From contig OX442314.1 of the NCBI GenBank assembly GCA_949358305.1, positions 50,972,581 through 51,036,580 on the forward strand: 64,000 nucleotides of DNA, written 5' to 3'. The position numbers and the translations under genes were made by a program. The stretch comes from Strigamia acuminata. Its lineage: Eukaryota > Arthropoda > Chilopoda > Geophilomorpha > Linotaeniidae. Within the stretch, counting starts at the first letter, position 1; each line of letters begins with the position of its first letter. The notes below the pieces were generated by a model. The model saw nothing but the letters and a program-made list of their open reading frames with translations, was not told the origin of the DNA and ran no database searches. Positions 31,342 through 41,420 of this stretch are shown here, one piece after another.

Positions 31342-31499
31342 TTTTTTGCCAGGGCGATATTTAACTCGGCCATCATCTTCATCATAGTCTGTGTTTCACT
31401 AGTGATTTTGGCCGTTTTTTCGCATTTGTCGGAATAATGGCCGTATTCCCCACAGCTGTAGCATTTGATGTTGCTTTTGTCGCCCGTGTGAAACCCGGT
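31311..31499 (-). CDS. Gypsy C nucleocapsid segment with CCHC knuckle (copy 2)
   Basis: The same as 6271..6459. The CCHC knuckle lies in the -1 frame relative to the main gag ORF. Confidence 0.75.
   Translation of the reverse strand, partial: TGFHTGDKSNIKCYSCGEYGHYSDKCEKTAKITSETQTMMKMMAELNIALAKNCQAQASSKK
31341..31347 (-). promoter_or_regulatory. Slippery heptamer A AAA AAC (copy 2)
   Basis: The counterpart of 6301..6307, at the junction from nucleocapsid to pol frame. Confidence 0.65.
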
Positions 31500-34426
31500 T
31501 TTTTTGGGACGAATGCTGTTGGGAACCGTCTTTTTAGGCCCGGCGCCCCTTTTTCCTTGGTGGCTCGGGCGTGGGCTCTGAATTGGGTGATGGCTAGCGC
31601 TCGGTGCGCGTGATGAAGGTACGGGCCTTGGTCGTCGCACCCCGTCGATAAGTTTTCGAGGTGTTCGTGCAGGTCGTCTTCATCGCTTGATTCCTCTGCC
31701 GGCTCGGCGACCGTCGTGGGAGGTGACGCTTCTTCTGCTTTTGCCGAGGTGGCTAATTCAGTCGAGGTCACTTGCATCGCCGTGGTCGTCGGGGCTTTCT
31801 TTGGGGCAGCAATCGGGTTGCTTGGGAGCGTTATACCGGTTTTCGGTGTTAACGTCCGTCCCGAGGACGCTTCAGTGAGGCTCATTATGCCGCTGAGGTA
31901 TTCGCTCGGTCTCATTAATTTCTCGGACGCCTTGTGGCGTTCGGCGCTGGTTATTAATCGTTTTTCGTGGGCTTCCGCCTCTTCGGGTGGCAGTGAGGCG
32001 TAGTACCTTTGTTCTATCTCCAGCGTATTGGTCAGGAGATAATTACTGACATCCCGATAGTCGCCTGTGCGGGGAGCGCGCATGTCCAGCAATATTCGTT
32101 GTGAATGTGCCGACAATCCCCCATAGAAAATCATCGTAAACCCGGCAGGGTTAATTTCGTACGGTGCTCGGGCGAAGAGTAGTTTTGCTCGGGCGTCATA
32201 ATCGGCGAGTGTTTCACCTGGGGCTTGGCGGAGGCCACGCAATTTATTGCTGATCTCGTCTGGCGTCTCGCCGTATCGAAGGTCGAAACGGACGAGAAAA
32301 TCGTCCCAGGTCGGATTTTTCAGTCCTTGGTACCACTCGCGGGCTGATCCGGTGGTTAACTCCACTAGGCCGTGTGTAAGCATATCGGCGATGGTCGCCT
32401 TTGTAACTTTCTTGATTCTCATGACTTCGTCGAGGAAGCGGTCTCCCGCTTTCCACGAACCGTCGAATCGTGTCTGCACGTAGTGTTGCCAGCGGATGTT
32501 ACCCGTGGCTTCGGCAGCGGGTTCATTACGTACGCTATATTTGCGTTTGACTCTTTCACCGGCACGATTATGTTCGTCGCCTGGGTGGCCCAAGTCGATC
32601 CCTTCCCTTCGGAAAGAGCTCAATAAGGCATGTCCCAGTTCAGCCATGGTATACTGTCGGCCGGCAGAGTCCTGGAAATTCCCCTCCTGCATGGAAGGGC
32701 GAGAGCTGTGCGAAGATCGGTTGGAGGCGTTCGGTCGGTCCGAGTGGCGCTGGTTGCTGCCTCGGCTTTCTCGGTACGATCCGGATGACGGCCGACTTTG
32801 GTCGTCGTCGTCCGACGAATCAGAGGGGTCGGAAGGGTCGCCTTTCGGGCGGTCTCTTGGTCCCTTTGGGGGAACCTCTTCGCCACCCCGTGATTTCTTC
32901 GAGCCTCCGGAGGGCGGCGGCTCCTTTTCGTCGCTGTTCTCGTAAAAAGAATGCCATTTATTCTCTTCGCTTTCTGGGCGCTCGCGATCTTTATTCGCGT
33001 TCTTTTTGTTGAGTAACGCGTCAATTGCGGCGCTTCTTTCGGATCGTTTCGAGGGGTTACGGTCTCTGGATTTTCTGTCCGGTTGGTCGTCTTCTTGTGA
33101 CTTCCTCTTTTTTGTTTCGGCTTTGGAGCCACCGGTGGGCTCTTTATCCGCTTCCGGACCTTCTTTTTTATTCCTCTCTGAAACGTCCTGCTCGTACTCT
33201 CTTTGGAATTTCTCTGTTTCCTTTTCCCAATTTTCGGCTTCCCATCGTTTTTGTTCGTCAATTATTGCTTTTTTCTTAGCTTGGTACGCGTCGGTCCATC
33301 TGTCCCGTTCCCATTCTTCCTGTTCTCGAAGAAATTGCTCTTTTTCTCTCCTTGCTTTTTTGGCTTTCATCCTTTCGTGGTATTGCTCTTCCCACTTCTG
33401 GTGTTGCCGCTGAGCTTCTTCTCTTAGTTTCTGCAATTTCTCGGCTTTTCGTTGGGCTAGGAGGGCTCGGAATTGGTCTTCGTAGTCTTGGGCTTCTCTG
33501 TGCCTCCCTTCTACGGTATTATTCCATTCTCTTCGTATTTTGGCTTCCTGCTCTTCCCTTATCTCCTGCACCATTTCTTCCGTTCTCTCCGTGGTCCTTT
33601 TTTCTCGCTGCAGTCGTTCCTCTTCCTCTTTCCAGAGTTCTCTCCTCTCAGCGCTTACTCTACGCTGACGATTTATCGTTTCCTGCCTCGCTTCTTCTCG
33701 GGCTTTCTCCCGAGATTCGTGAAGGGCTTTGTGAGGATCGGGCACGAAGTTACCTACGTCACTCGGCGTTTCCCGCGATACAGGCGTCTCCGCTGCTGGT
33801 CTTTCGACTGGCGTCGGGGCCTGTGCTGCGCAAATTGCTTTTGTGAGTATAGTAATCGAGTCCCAGACTGACGTTCCCGGCGGAATATCGGTTACCGCCT
33901 TCAGTCGGGCTGCTTGTTGCGATAGATGAATTAAATGGGCGACTTCGGGGGAAACAGGGGCAGGTCTCGCCGAGGCGCTGGAGGCCATCGGGGTCCTACT
34001 CGTATTTCTCGCCGGAGTTTCGTTCAGGGGGGCGGATTGGTGACTTTTTGCCGGTGATGGGTTGCTGTCGATTGTAGTCGTCCGCCTCGGAGTTTCTGTT
34101 TTCTCCTCGACTACCAGTATCGGCACTCGTCCTGTTGTTGTATCGCGAATTTCTTCTTGATTTTCTAGGACTTCCGTAAGGGTATCTTCGACAAAGGGCA
34201 TATCTGAGGAGAGCGGCTCTCGCTCGGGCTCGGTTAGGGCCTCGAGCGAAGCAGCTGCTTCCTCTTTCTGCGCCTTTGCTTTCCTCCGATTCGCTCGGGC
34301 TTTCGCCTTCGCGGATGGTTCGGGAACCGGGCCGCCCGACCTTAAGTTATAGTCGGAGGTCCGTTTTCCCTTTTCGAGCGTTGGTCGCTCGTTATCAGAC
34401 GCGGATTGTTCGTCTTTGTCTGACAT
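31382..34426 (-). CDS. gag: Gypsy C Gag (copy 2)
   Basis: Identical to 6342..9386: 1014 codons with a long charged coiled-coil segment and a C-terminal capsid-like domain. It starts at the ATG 74 nt from the primer-binding site of the 5' LTR at 34522..35338, which supports this start. Confidence 0.9.
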   Translation of the reverse strand: MSDKDEQSASDNERPTLEKGKRTSDYNLRSGGPVPEPSAKAKARANRRKAKAQKEEAAASLEALTEPEREPLSSDMPFVEDTLTEVLENQEEIRDTTTGRVPILVVEEKTETPRRTTTIDSNPSPAKSHQSAPLNETPARNTSRTPMASSASARPAPVSPEVAHLIHLSQQAARLKAVTDIPPGTSVWDSITILTKAICAAQAPTPVERPAAETPVSRETPSDVGNFVPDPHKALHESREKAREEARQETINRQRRVSAERRELWKEEEERLQREKRTTERTEEMVQEIREEQEAKIRREWNNTVEGRHREAQDYEDQFRALLAQRKAEKLQKLREEAQRQHQKWEEQYHERMKAKKARREKEQFLREQEEWERDRWTDAYQAKKKAIIDEQKRWEAENWEKETEKFQREYEQDVSERNKKEGPEADKEPTGGSKAETKKRKSQEDDQPDRKSRDRNPSKRSERSAAIDALLNKKNANKDRERPESEENKWHSFYENSDEKEPPPSGGSKKSRGGEEVPPKGPRDRPKGDPSDPSDSSDDDDQSRPSSGSYRESRGSNQRHSDRPNASNRSSHSSRPSMQEGNFQDSAGRQYTMAELGHALLSSFRREGIDLGHPGDEHNRAGERVKRKYSVRNEPAAEATGNIRWQHYVQTRFDGSWKAGDRFLDEVMRIKKVTKATIADMLTHGLVELTTGSAREWYQGLKNPTWDDFLVRFDLRYGETPDEISNKLRGLRQAPGETLADYDARAKLLFARAPYEINPAGFTMIFYGGLSAHSQRILLDMRAPRTGDYRDVSNYLLTNTLEIEQRYYASLPPEEAEAHEKRLITSAERHKASEKLMRPSEYLSGIMSLTEASSGRTLTPKTGITLPSNPIAAPKKAPTTTAMQVTSTELATSAKAEEASPPTTVAEPAEESSDEDDLHEHLENLSTGCDDQGPYLHHAHRALAITQFRAHARATKEKGAPGLKRRFPTAFVPKKPGFTRATKATSNATAVGNTAIIPTNAKKRPKSLVKHRL
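31499..31505 (-). promoter_or_regulatory. Slippery heptamer A AAA AAA (copy 2)
   Basis: The counterpart of 6459..6465, at the junction from gag to nucleocapsid frame. Confidence 0.6.
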
Positions 34427-34499
34427 TTCTTTGAGTAATTCTTCGATTTGGGTTATTATATTAAATGAGAGATCACAAGTTCAGTTGAGATTTATTTCT

Positions 34500-34519
34500 A
34501 AATCCCGGACAGGCCCCCA
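34500..34519 (-). other. Gypsy C primer-binding site, tRNA-Pro type (copy 2)
   Basis: The same 18/20 match to the tRNA-Pro 3' end as 9460..9479, 2 nt from the LTR. Confidence 0.75.
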
Positions 34520-34521
34520 CG

Positions 34522-35338
34522 TGTCGCGTCCTACCTGGTGATAGGTTTAAAGAGCTAACGTGTATTACTTTACCTGTGATTCTACTAAATATGTAAATTA
34601 CCCAAATGAATACTAAGTATATGTAAATGAACAAATAGGTTTATTCATTAGGCGTAAGCCTTAAAATACACTCAGTATAAAACTAGAGTCGACTTGGTCA
34701 GAGTCGAACAAAGGATTTCTCAAGATGGCGTCGTCGGTTCCGCGTGGTCGGCGGAACAAAGGCGGCGTCTCGAGTTGTCGTAAATTCGTCACGGATTCGT
34801 CGTTCACGGACGCGGAGGAATGCTCTTTCGAGTCTTCTATCCGTGCCTGTTGTCTAGGGGTTGGTTTTAGCGTCGCAAGGCTCCGTCCAGAAACGTGGAG
34901 TTTCTTACAGGGCACTCGGACACTTCGCAATGGAAATAATCGTGGGTCGATTATTCGGTGTGAATCCACAAGGGTTATTTTCCTGCTTTCGCGGGGAAAT
35001 AACACACAGTGTAAATTCGTGAGAGTTACAGTTGCACTGGAATCAGCGGTCCTCGATCAATCCTAACTTTTGGTGGAGTTGGCCTGACGGTGAGGTAGTT
35101 GCTGTGTTCTTGGTGTCGTTTGTGTAAGTTCTGCTTGTAGGACGCAAAACTCTACCTGATATAGGCCAGGGTGAGGGGCCTGGCTCGGCCAATGGGGGCC
35201 GTCCACGCATCACCTCACCCCCTCGGGGCACGCGCTTCCCAGGGGGGGAAGGCGGAGCCAACGCGAGGGAACTGACCTTTCCTAGTGACTCATGCGGATG
35301 GCGTCCACTGGAGGGACGACCACCCGCAGGGTCACCAC
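34522..35338 (-). repeat. Gypsy C 5' LTR at the host boundary, 817 bp
   Basis: Identical to 9482..10298. The TG end (minus strand) sits at 35338. The next base belongs to different DNA from that in copy 1, which fixes the element edge. Confidence 0.93.
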
Positions 35339-35546
35339 AATACTCACAACTTTTGTTGCCTTTTGGAACTCTTCCAAAAGCCCCTTTGCCGATGTTGTTG
35401 ATGTTGGTGGATGTCATCGCGTCAGAAGCGCCTTCTGAGTCGGTCTCACGGCGATTGGCTTTAGCATGAAATACGTAATCGAAGGCTTTGTTTCTGCATG
35501 TAATACATTCGGTCATGATTTCAAAAATGCTATTGAGGTTGTACAT
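35339..35546 (-). pseudogene. Possible Gag fragment truncated by the C insertion
   Basis: A minus-strand frame carries a C-x2-C pair followed by Gly (S-C-E-Y-C-G) right at the C insertion point, a pattern seen at the start of CCHC knuckles. The nominal start is not an ATG. It may be the end of an older retrotransposon Gag, or unrelated host sequence. The continuation would lie left of the window. Confidence 0.25.
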
Positions 35547-36216
35547 AACTTACTAGTCAACACGATAAAACCTGGGACACCATCTGAAAATCAAATTTAC
35601 AAATTTTAATTCACAAAATAAAGAACAAAAAAATAATAAAATGAAAAAAATTGTCTTACTTGTTAGTCATAATGTTCAGCCAGGTACTGGGAGAAAATAT
35701 CTGGAAAGAAAATTAAAATAAATCGGGGAAAAACTGATAAAGGTGAGTGAAGCAGTTTTGTGACAAACTTGCCAAAATTTGGCAGCCATCTTTATTCACT
35801 TGAATAATGTAAAGAAGTAAACTAGACCACCTGGGTTTGAGATTACAAACCATGACATCACAAGAATAACGGAGTGCATGATTAAACACATCTTGCAGAT
35901 TATATGGAAGTAATGGGATTCCATTAAATTACTCACACTTAAATATTGCATACCCACAATGCACACTTGAATACACACATGGACAGTGCAAACTTCAACA
36001 TAAACTCATTGACATAAAGGGAGAGAATACATGACTCAACGCACAATGCACACAATGGGTGGCTTATTGATAAGTCATGATTGGAGTGACTTATCAATAA
36101 GCCACTTATTGGAATTAAATTATCATTTCAGTGTTGTAAATTACATCATTTCCTGTGGCTGGTAAAACATTTCAGCCACATCAGCCAATGACTTGCATGA
36201 ATTGTTGATAATTCAG
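35547..36216. other. AT-rich host DNA, no gene seen
   Basis: Short frames only, with no recognisable domain or repeat. It includes a small inverted repeat (GTGACTTATCAATAAGCC and its reverse complement-like partner, about 36057..36105). Confidence 0.5.
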
Positions 36217-36224
36217 ATTATGAT

Positions 36225-36975
36225 GGGGTTTCTTCATTTCGTCGCCCTTCATTTCGTTGCCGCGTCATTTCGTCGCCGTTTTCGGCGACGAAATGACACC
36301 CAAAACGGAAAAAGGGCGACGAAATGAAGGGCGACGAAATGATACGGTTGAACAACCAAAACAACCCAAACCGAATAGAAGGGCGACGAAATGACACGGC
36401 GACGAAATGAAGGGCGACGAAATGATAGGGCTAAGTAACCGAAACAACCCAAACCGAACACGAAGTGATGGAATTAAAAAACGAAATGATGGCAAACTTA
36501 TGGCAATATTATGGCAAAATTATGGCAAAATTGTTGCCAAATTCTGGCAAACTTGTGACCAAATGATGGCCAAATTCTGTCAAAATTATCGCTAAATTAT
36601 GGCAAAATTCTGGCCAACTTGTTGCCAAATTCTGGCAAACTTGAGACCAAATTCTGGCCAAATTCTGTCAAAATTATCGCTAAATTCTGGCCAACTTGTG
36701 GCTAAATTGTGGCTAAATTGTGGCCAAATTGTGGCCAACTTGTGGCGAAATTCTGGCAAACTTGTGGCCAAATTGTGGCTAAATTGTGGCCACAACAATG
36801 ACATGGCGACGAAATGATATGGCGACGAAATGATATGGCGACGAAATGATATGGCGACGAAATGATATGTTGATGAAATGAGGGCGACAAAATGAAAAAA
36901 AAATTTCCAAAAAAACATTTAGCAAAAAAAAGTACGAGGGCGACGAAATGATTGGCGACGAAATGAAGTGACCTC
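36225..36975. mobile_element. hAT-like MITE made of GGCGACGAAATGA repeats
   Basis: The 8-bp duplication ATTATGAT flanks it (36217..36224 and 36976..36983). The ends are imperfect inverted repeats (GGGGTTTCTTCATTTCG against GAGGTCACTTCATTTCG). Inside, the motif GGCGACGAAATGA or its complement recurs more than a dozen times near both ends, and a minisatellite of about 20-bp units (TTCTGGCCAACTTGTGGC-like) fills 36486..36795. It is non-coding: frames in it are repeat artefacts. The 8-bp duplication suits the hAT group. Confidence 0.85.
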
Positions 36976-36983
36976 ATTATGAT

Positions 36984-37279
36984 AAGTCAAATAATTTATT
37001 TAACTCAATCAACTTAGTTTTTGGTTGGGGTTTGGGAGTCCTTGGCAATGGTGGTTTAATTACCGGTCGCCTCGTTTGCGGGAGCGGTTCCAAAATCACC
37101 GGAGGCGGGGTTACCGGGCATGGAACCAGGGCTTCTACTGGTTTAATTGGGGCCCCCAATTCTTCATCTGATTTATTTCCTAACCCACTTATGTCATGAT
37201 ATTCCAAATGTGATGATTCCGGCAATTGTTCTTTAATATCACTCCCTTGGTACCAGTATTCCTCCTCATTAACTGTCAC
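36984..37279 (-). pseudogene. Proline-rich fragment, possibly a Copia integrase-RT linker
   Basis: About 100 open minus-strand codons, acidic at first and then rich in Pro, Lys and Arg. They are cut off by the MITE at 36975. Composition matches linkers between integrase and RT in Copia Pol, and a decayed Copia integrase lies 600 bp upstream on the same strand. There is no diagnostic motif. Confidence 0.25.
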
Positions 37280-37662
37280 AAGCTTGGATGTGAAAATTGT
37301 GGTGATCCTGAATCGTTTTTATTTAATTTTATGTGTTTTTATTGAATAAATAGTCACCACGGATGAAGTTGAATATCTTATATTATTTGGTTCGATTCGC
37401 CAAATATTCGTCCTCAACGATTAACCGTCGTTGTTAGCGCCTTTCCTTTGTTTTGAGTGAGTTTCGTCGCTCACTCGCTTCATTTCCAATTCTTTCTCTC
37501 ATTTTCTTCCTGATTTTAACCACTAATTCATAACTTCCCTTATTTATTATATTTCCTAGAATTATATTGTAATTTTGGATCAAATAAAATTCATTTGTCA
37601 TTTTTATTCAATTCAACTGTCGTTTTTCTTTCATAAAAATTACCCCAAGACACATTTTACAG

Positions 37663-37719
37663 GCAGCCGAGTATAAGGCCTATAAACGGCATCTCAATTG
37701 CAAATCGCTTGACAGCAAG
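37663..37719 (+). other. Candidate short internal exon (weak)
   Basis: 57 nt, open in one frame, lies between an acceptor (pyrimidine-rich run then TTTTACAG) and a strong donor (AAG|GTAAGTAT). The preceding 150 bp is T-rich, as in an intron end. No neighbouring exon can be identified, so this is only a splice-signal call. Confidence 0.2.
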
Positions 37720-37888
37720 GTAAGTATTTGGTCGAGCGAAATTCCCGGATCGCAACAAAATCTTGTTCCTAAATGGGTCTCAAATCCTATAGCCCTTGGT
37801 TTCTACACTACACCCCACTAAAGCCCCACACCCAGCTCTTTTATCTAGCTTTCCTTGTCTTTGCTGGCTTTGGATATGCGTGTAGCAT

Positions 37889-38225
37889 TTAGAACCGATA
37901 CACCGTAAGTGCCGAACTGAAGAAAACATTATATGGGGACTTATTATTCAACTTTGGATGTGGGTACAAATTCTTAACACATACTAGTGTGACAACTAGC
38001 TGTGCCCACAATCGTTTGGGAAAATCACACTCGAACATCATCGCACGTGTTCCGTCGGGTATCGTGCGATTTGCATGTTCGGCAATTGAATTCATCTCCC
38101 GCGAGTACGCATTAGTCTTTTCACACTTAATTTCCGCTTAGTGCGCATAGTCATCCCACACAAGCGATACGAACTCGCCCCCATTATTAGTCCTAATGGT
38201 CTTGACTTTCCTAGAAGTCGCCATT
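37889..38225 (-). pseudogene. Degenerate Copia integrase core
   Basis: The minus-strand frame shows the R-T-N-N-G-G-E-F motif (normally R-T-D-N-G-G-E-F), then a TAA, then the region equivalent to Q-N-G-x-A-E-R as N-S-I-A-E-H-A-N-R-T. The second catalytic Asp is replaced by Asn and the catalytic Glu region follows. It ends at a stop after V-Y-R-F. It is clearly an old dead Copia and unrelated to the young one at 19021..26482. Confidence 0.8.
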
Positions 38226-38327
38226 TTAACCTCTCGTTGTCATGTTCAGTAGAGCGAGTTCGATAAACCGTTTTCTAGACGTTCTTTCGTATGCAAGCCA
38301 ACGTACAAGCGACGTTTAAACTCTACG

Positions 38328-38335
38328 TATTTAAG
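38328..38335 (+). promoter_or_regulatory. TATA-like box upstream of the SR-protein ORF
   Basis: TATTTAAG, 65-72 bp before the ATG at 38400. It is plausible as a core promoter element for the intronless ORF, but not proven. Confidence 0.3.
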
Positions 38336-38399
38336 CACGTGGTGTAACACCATTTCAATCATACATGTTATCAGATCATTCGGTTGAAAAAATTCTCAA

Positions 38400-39401
38400 A
38401 TGGGCATACAAGTTTACATTGGAGGACTGAGTGACGCAGTTTGTGAACGCGACGTTGAAGAGTTATTTGCCGGATACGGCGAAATTCGCAACATCGTTTT
38501 AAAAGAAGGATATGGATTTGCGTTTTTTGAAATCTATCGAGATGCCAAGAACGCAGTTGCCAATTTAAACGGTATAAACTTCTGCGGAAACAGAGTAACG
38601 GTTCAGTTTGTCCGAAAGAATTTTTCTTTTAACCCTCGTGGTCGCGGCGGTTCTCAGCGGACAAATCCTCGTGGTCGCGGCGCTTCTTCGCGGACATTCA
38701 GGGTGTTCGTGGAGAACGTAGCGAGCAGCGTCAGCTGGCAGGACTTAAAAGACTTCATGAGGCCGGCTGGACAAGTGACTTATGGCGACGCGCACAGACC
38801 CAGGCGAAACGAAGGTGTCGTCGACTTTGCTACGGAAGCGCAAATGGAAAATGCGATCGAAACATTCGACAACGTTGAATTGCATGGTCGCCGGCTGCGA
38901 CTGCGCAGAGCAGACCAAGCGTGGCGATCATCAAATGACGATTCACTTCGGGGATCTACTTATAAAATGAATCGAAGAGAAGATGAAGATGTTAACAGTG
39001 AGTTAGAAGATCAGCTGTTGCGACTGACCAGTGAAAATCAGCGTTTGAGCAGAGAGAATGTTCGTTTGAGCCGAGAAAATGTGCGACTGAGCAGAGAAAA
39101 TGTTGACAGATCTCGATCACGAAGTCGTCATGACGACGATTCATCTCCGCGGTCTAATTTCGGATCAGCTGCAACGGAAGCGGAGGAGGAAAATGTAAAT
39201 GTGCTTGTAGATGAACATTTTGTTAGCAGTAAAATTAATGATCGTTTGTTGCGACTGAGCAGAAAGAATGTCGACAGATGTAGATCACGCGTCGGTTACG
39301 TTCCACCACCGCGATATACTTCCGAATCGGGATCGCATTTGAGTAATTGTTCACCTCCGCGATCCTCTTACAGGTCAAGATCGCCTTTACAAAGTTATTG
39401 A
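38400..39401 (+). CDS. SR-type splicing factor with two RRMs, intronless
   Basis: 333 aa from ATG at 38400. RRM1 (about 3-75) has RNP2 V-Y-I-G-G-L and RNP1 K-E-G-Y-G-F-A-F-F. A Gly/Arg hinge follows with two near-identical PRGRG blocks. RRM2 (about 99-170) is the pseudo-RRM of SRSF1/4/5/6 proteins with the diagnostic S-W-Q-D-L-K-D-F-M. These proteins bind pre-mRNA and recruit the spliceosome in the nucleus. The C-terminal RS region is short and unusual: seven-residue units (R-L-S-R-E-N-V) repeat about four times (39040..39110), then a few RS dipeptides. SR genes normally have introns, so the uninterrupted frame suggests a retrocopy. It is intact and may be functional. Confidence 0.85.
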   Translation: MGIQVYIGGLSDAVCERDVEELFAGYGEIRNIVLKEGYGFAFFEIYRDAKNAVANLNGINFCGNRVTVQFVRKNFSFNPRGRGGSQRTNPRGRGASSRTFRVFVENVASSVSWQDLKDFMRPAGQVTYGDAHRPRRNEGVVDFATEAQMENAIETFDNVELHGRRLRLRRADQAWRSSNDDSLRGSTYKMNRREDEDVNSELEDQLLRLTSENQRLSRENVRLSRENVRLSRENVDRSRSRSRHDDDSSPRSNFGSAATEAEEENVNVLVDEHFVSSKINDRLLRLSRKNVDRCRSRVGYVPPPRYTSESGSHLSNCSPPRSSYRSRSPLQSY

Positions 39402-39960
39402 TCGGCCAATTGTTGGCAATTGTAGAACGAGCTGACAAATAATTGACAAGAATTTCTAATTACAACAAAAAAGGAACATTTTCACAAAGATTTAATTATT
39501 AAACGATGATATAAGTTATTATTCTCATATTTAAAACACGAAAAGACGACAATTTATCTCTTCTTCGTTGCAAATCACTATTTCATGAGTAAATGGAATT
39601 CAAGTTTAATATACGGCGAGATTTGCTTAGAGATTTGTTCTGTCTAGACTGGATATTTCCTGATTTTCGCCTGTGAACCCCGTATACAGTCGAGACAAAG
39701 AAAACACATTCGTTGCTGTGTACGTTTCGGTGCTGACGCGAAGGCGATGATTTTACCTGAATTGAAGGTCAAAACTGGTTATTTCTCACGGAATGTGTGA
39801 CATTTTACCACAATTTAATAATTTGTACACATATTTTCATTGAAATTTATTTTCATTTTTATATTTTTCAGGCCGTACCTGCGTGTTAAAATTTTCGTGC
39901 GATGTTGCCGAATTAAGTTAGGTCAACTAATCGTGGTAATTCTGATACGAAATGGACAAA
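39323..39960 (+). repeat. Segment shared with 50374..51430 (SR gene 3' end and flank)
   Basis: The last 78 bp of the SR ORF and about 560 bp of its 3' flank recur at 50374..51430 in the same orientation with scattered differences. Smaller matching blocks continue at 40758..40820 (51552..51615), 40849..40890 (52710..52750) and 41040..41158 (52980..53106). The copy at the right has extra insertions, including the MITE at 51005..51301. Confidence 0.88.
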
Positions 39961-41420
39961 CTAGCAATTTGGTGAAAAATAAGTAAATCATCGTATTTTA
40001 TTTACAATATTTTCGGGCGGAAAAATGCCATTTCGGATTCTTATCATAGACGTAAATTTTACATGTAAAAAATCCACTTCAGGCCTATTTTTGGGCAAAA
40101 TAATGTTTTCCTGTGGAAAAATTAATGTTTAGTTTTACATTTTTAAAAAAATATGCATTTTGTGTAACCATGTAAAAAAAAAGAACACTAACCTTAACAT
40201 TTCATCATGAGTACTAACATGCATCTCCTTTATAAATAAAAACTAATATCTGATAAGTCCAATTCATTTTTGATTAAAACTCTACTTTAGTAATTTCTAA
40301 CATTATATTAAGTTTTACAGTCCCAGAACATTTTTTTGCAAATGATTGATTTCCTGAAGTTGCTTTTCAGCTTGGTTTTCTTCGGGGGTGTAAAATCCAA
40401 CTCTCTACCTCCACGTGGTCACCCCTGGATAAACTGAAGACTTGACACGTCTCAGTGGAACCAGAAGAGAGCTCTGGTTATTTTCAAATATCAGTCACAT
40501 GTTTTTACTTTTCATATTCCTTGAATTTGATATTTCTGTATTGTAAGACCGCATCCTCACATGATTGTGGCATTTACATGAATATGTATTGTAATACCGC
40601 ATTCTCACACGAATGTGGCATTTACATCTCTTTGTCTTGGTATTGTAAGTCCTCCATTCTTTTGTGAATGTAGCATTTATACTGATAATTTATACAGCAT
40701 CCCTTCGTATCGTTTTAAGGCTTGCTGCATTTACATTGCCTGGCGTTTACTGGTAAAGCGCCACTAAATAAAAGAGTTGCTTTCCCACCAATAAATTTGC
40801 AACTTGACACACGAATCGTCCATAATGCATGGTAATTTTAGAGTTCAACACGTAAGAGTTTGAAATGACTTTGGTGCAAAATGGTTTAAAACTTAAATCA
40901 TAAATTAATTTTTTTCAAAGGTTGAAACAACTTAAACTTTCAAAACAAAATTGAGTGCTAGTAAATATAAACTGAATTGTGTGTAGAACTTGATTGCATT
41001 TATTGCCGTGGATGCTGTTGGATGGTGTTGGTTGTAGAAATTGGTCAGATGTTGTCAATATCTCTAAATGGAAGTCAACCATGAGTCAAACATCCATGAT
41101 TCCTGTCCTGGTGTGCTGACAGCTCTTCACTGTTACGACTATTCATCTATTCTAATATAGAAAATTACAAATTATTTAATAAAAGAAACAATTTACATAA
41201 TGGAAATCAAATAGAAAATGAGAGCTGAAAAAAAGCATAGGCGCCGCCATGTTGGATTGGAAAACGAATGACAGTATAGCACATAGTTTCGTGTTTTGCA
41301 GAATCCAAAGTAAATAGTTGTAACTCTCATATTATAAATGTTAGCTTTTCACTAACCTTGATAACTAATATTAAGAAAGTAATATTTAGTCATCAAACAT
41401 AACACAATGGACTAACTCGT
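39961..41420. other. AT-rich flank, no gene supported
   Basis: No long frame with codon-like character. It contains short repeats of a 'TTGTAANACCGCATTCTCACANGAATGTGGCATTTACAT'-like unit around 40540..40690, and the duplicated blocks listed at 39323..39960. Confidence 0.5.
40540..40690 (+). repeat. Degenerate tandem repeat, about 50-60 bp unit
   Basis: The phrase GTATTGTAA...CATTCTCACA...GAATGTGGCATTTACAT occurs about three times with changes. Confidence 0.6.

Larger units (their letters stand above)
9482..35338 (-). mobile_element. Gypsy C: complete Ty3/Gypsy element with nested insertions
   Basis: In minus orientation: LTR 34522..35338, primer site, gag, pol, then the third ORF (13801..10336), polypurine tract and LTR 9482..10298. 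Without the B insertion it would be about 12.9 kb. The 5' LTR abuts host DNA at 35339. The 3' LTR leads straight into another gag-pol (9386..2165), so the target duplication cannot be read inside the window. Confidence 0.9.
25041..35338. repeat. Direct repeat, copy 2 of the 25,040-bp tandem unit
   Basis: This is the partner of 1..10298. The period of 25,040 equals the full C element with its nested insertions (9482..35338, 25,857 bp) minus one 817-bp LTR. That is the value expected for a tandem array joined through shared LTRs. Confidence 0.97.

Noticed and set aside
36249-36977. Frames of 60-108 codons in the 36225 MITE
   Set aside because: They arise from three-periodic repeats and have Phe/Arg/Ser- or Leu/Ala/Thr-type repeat composition on both strands.
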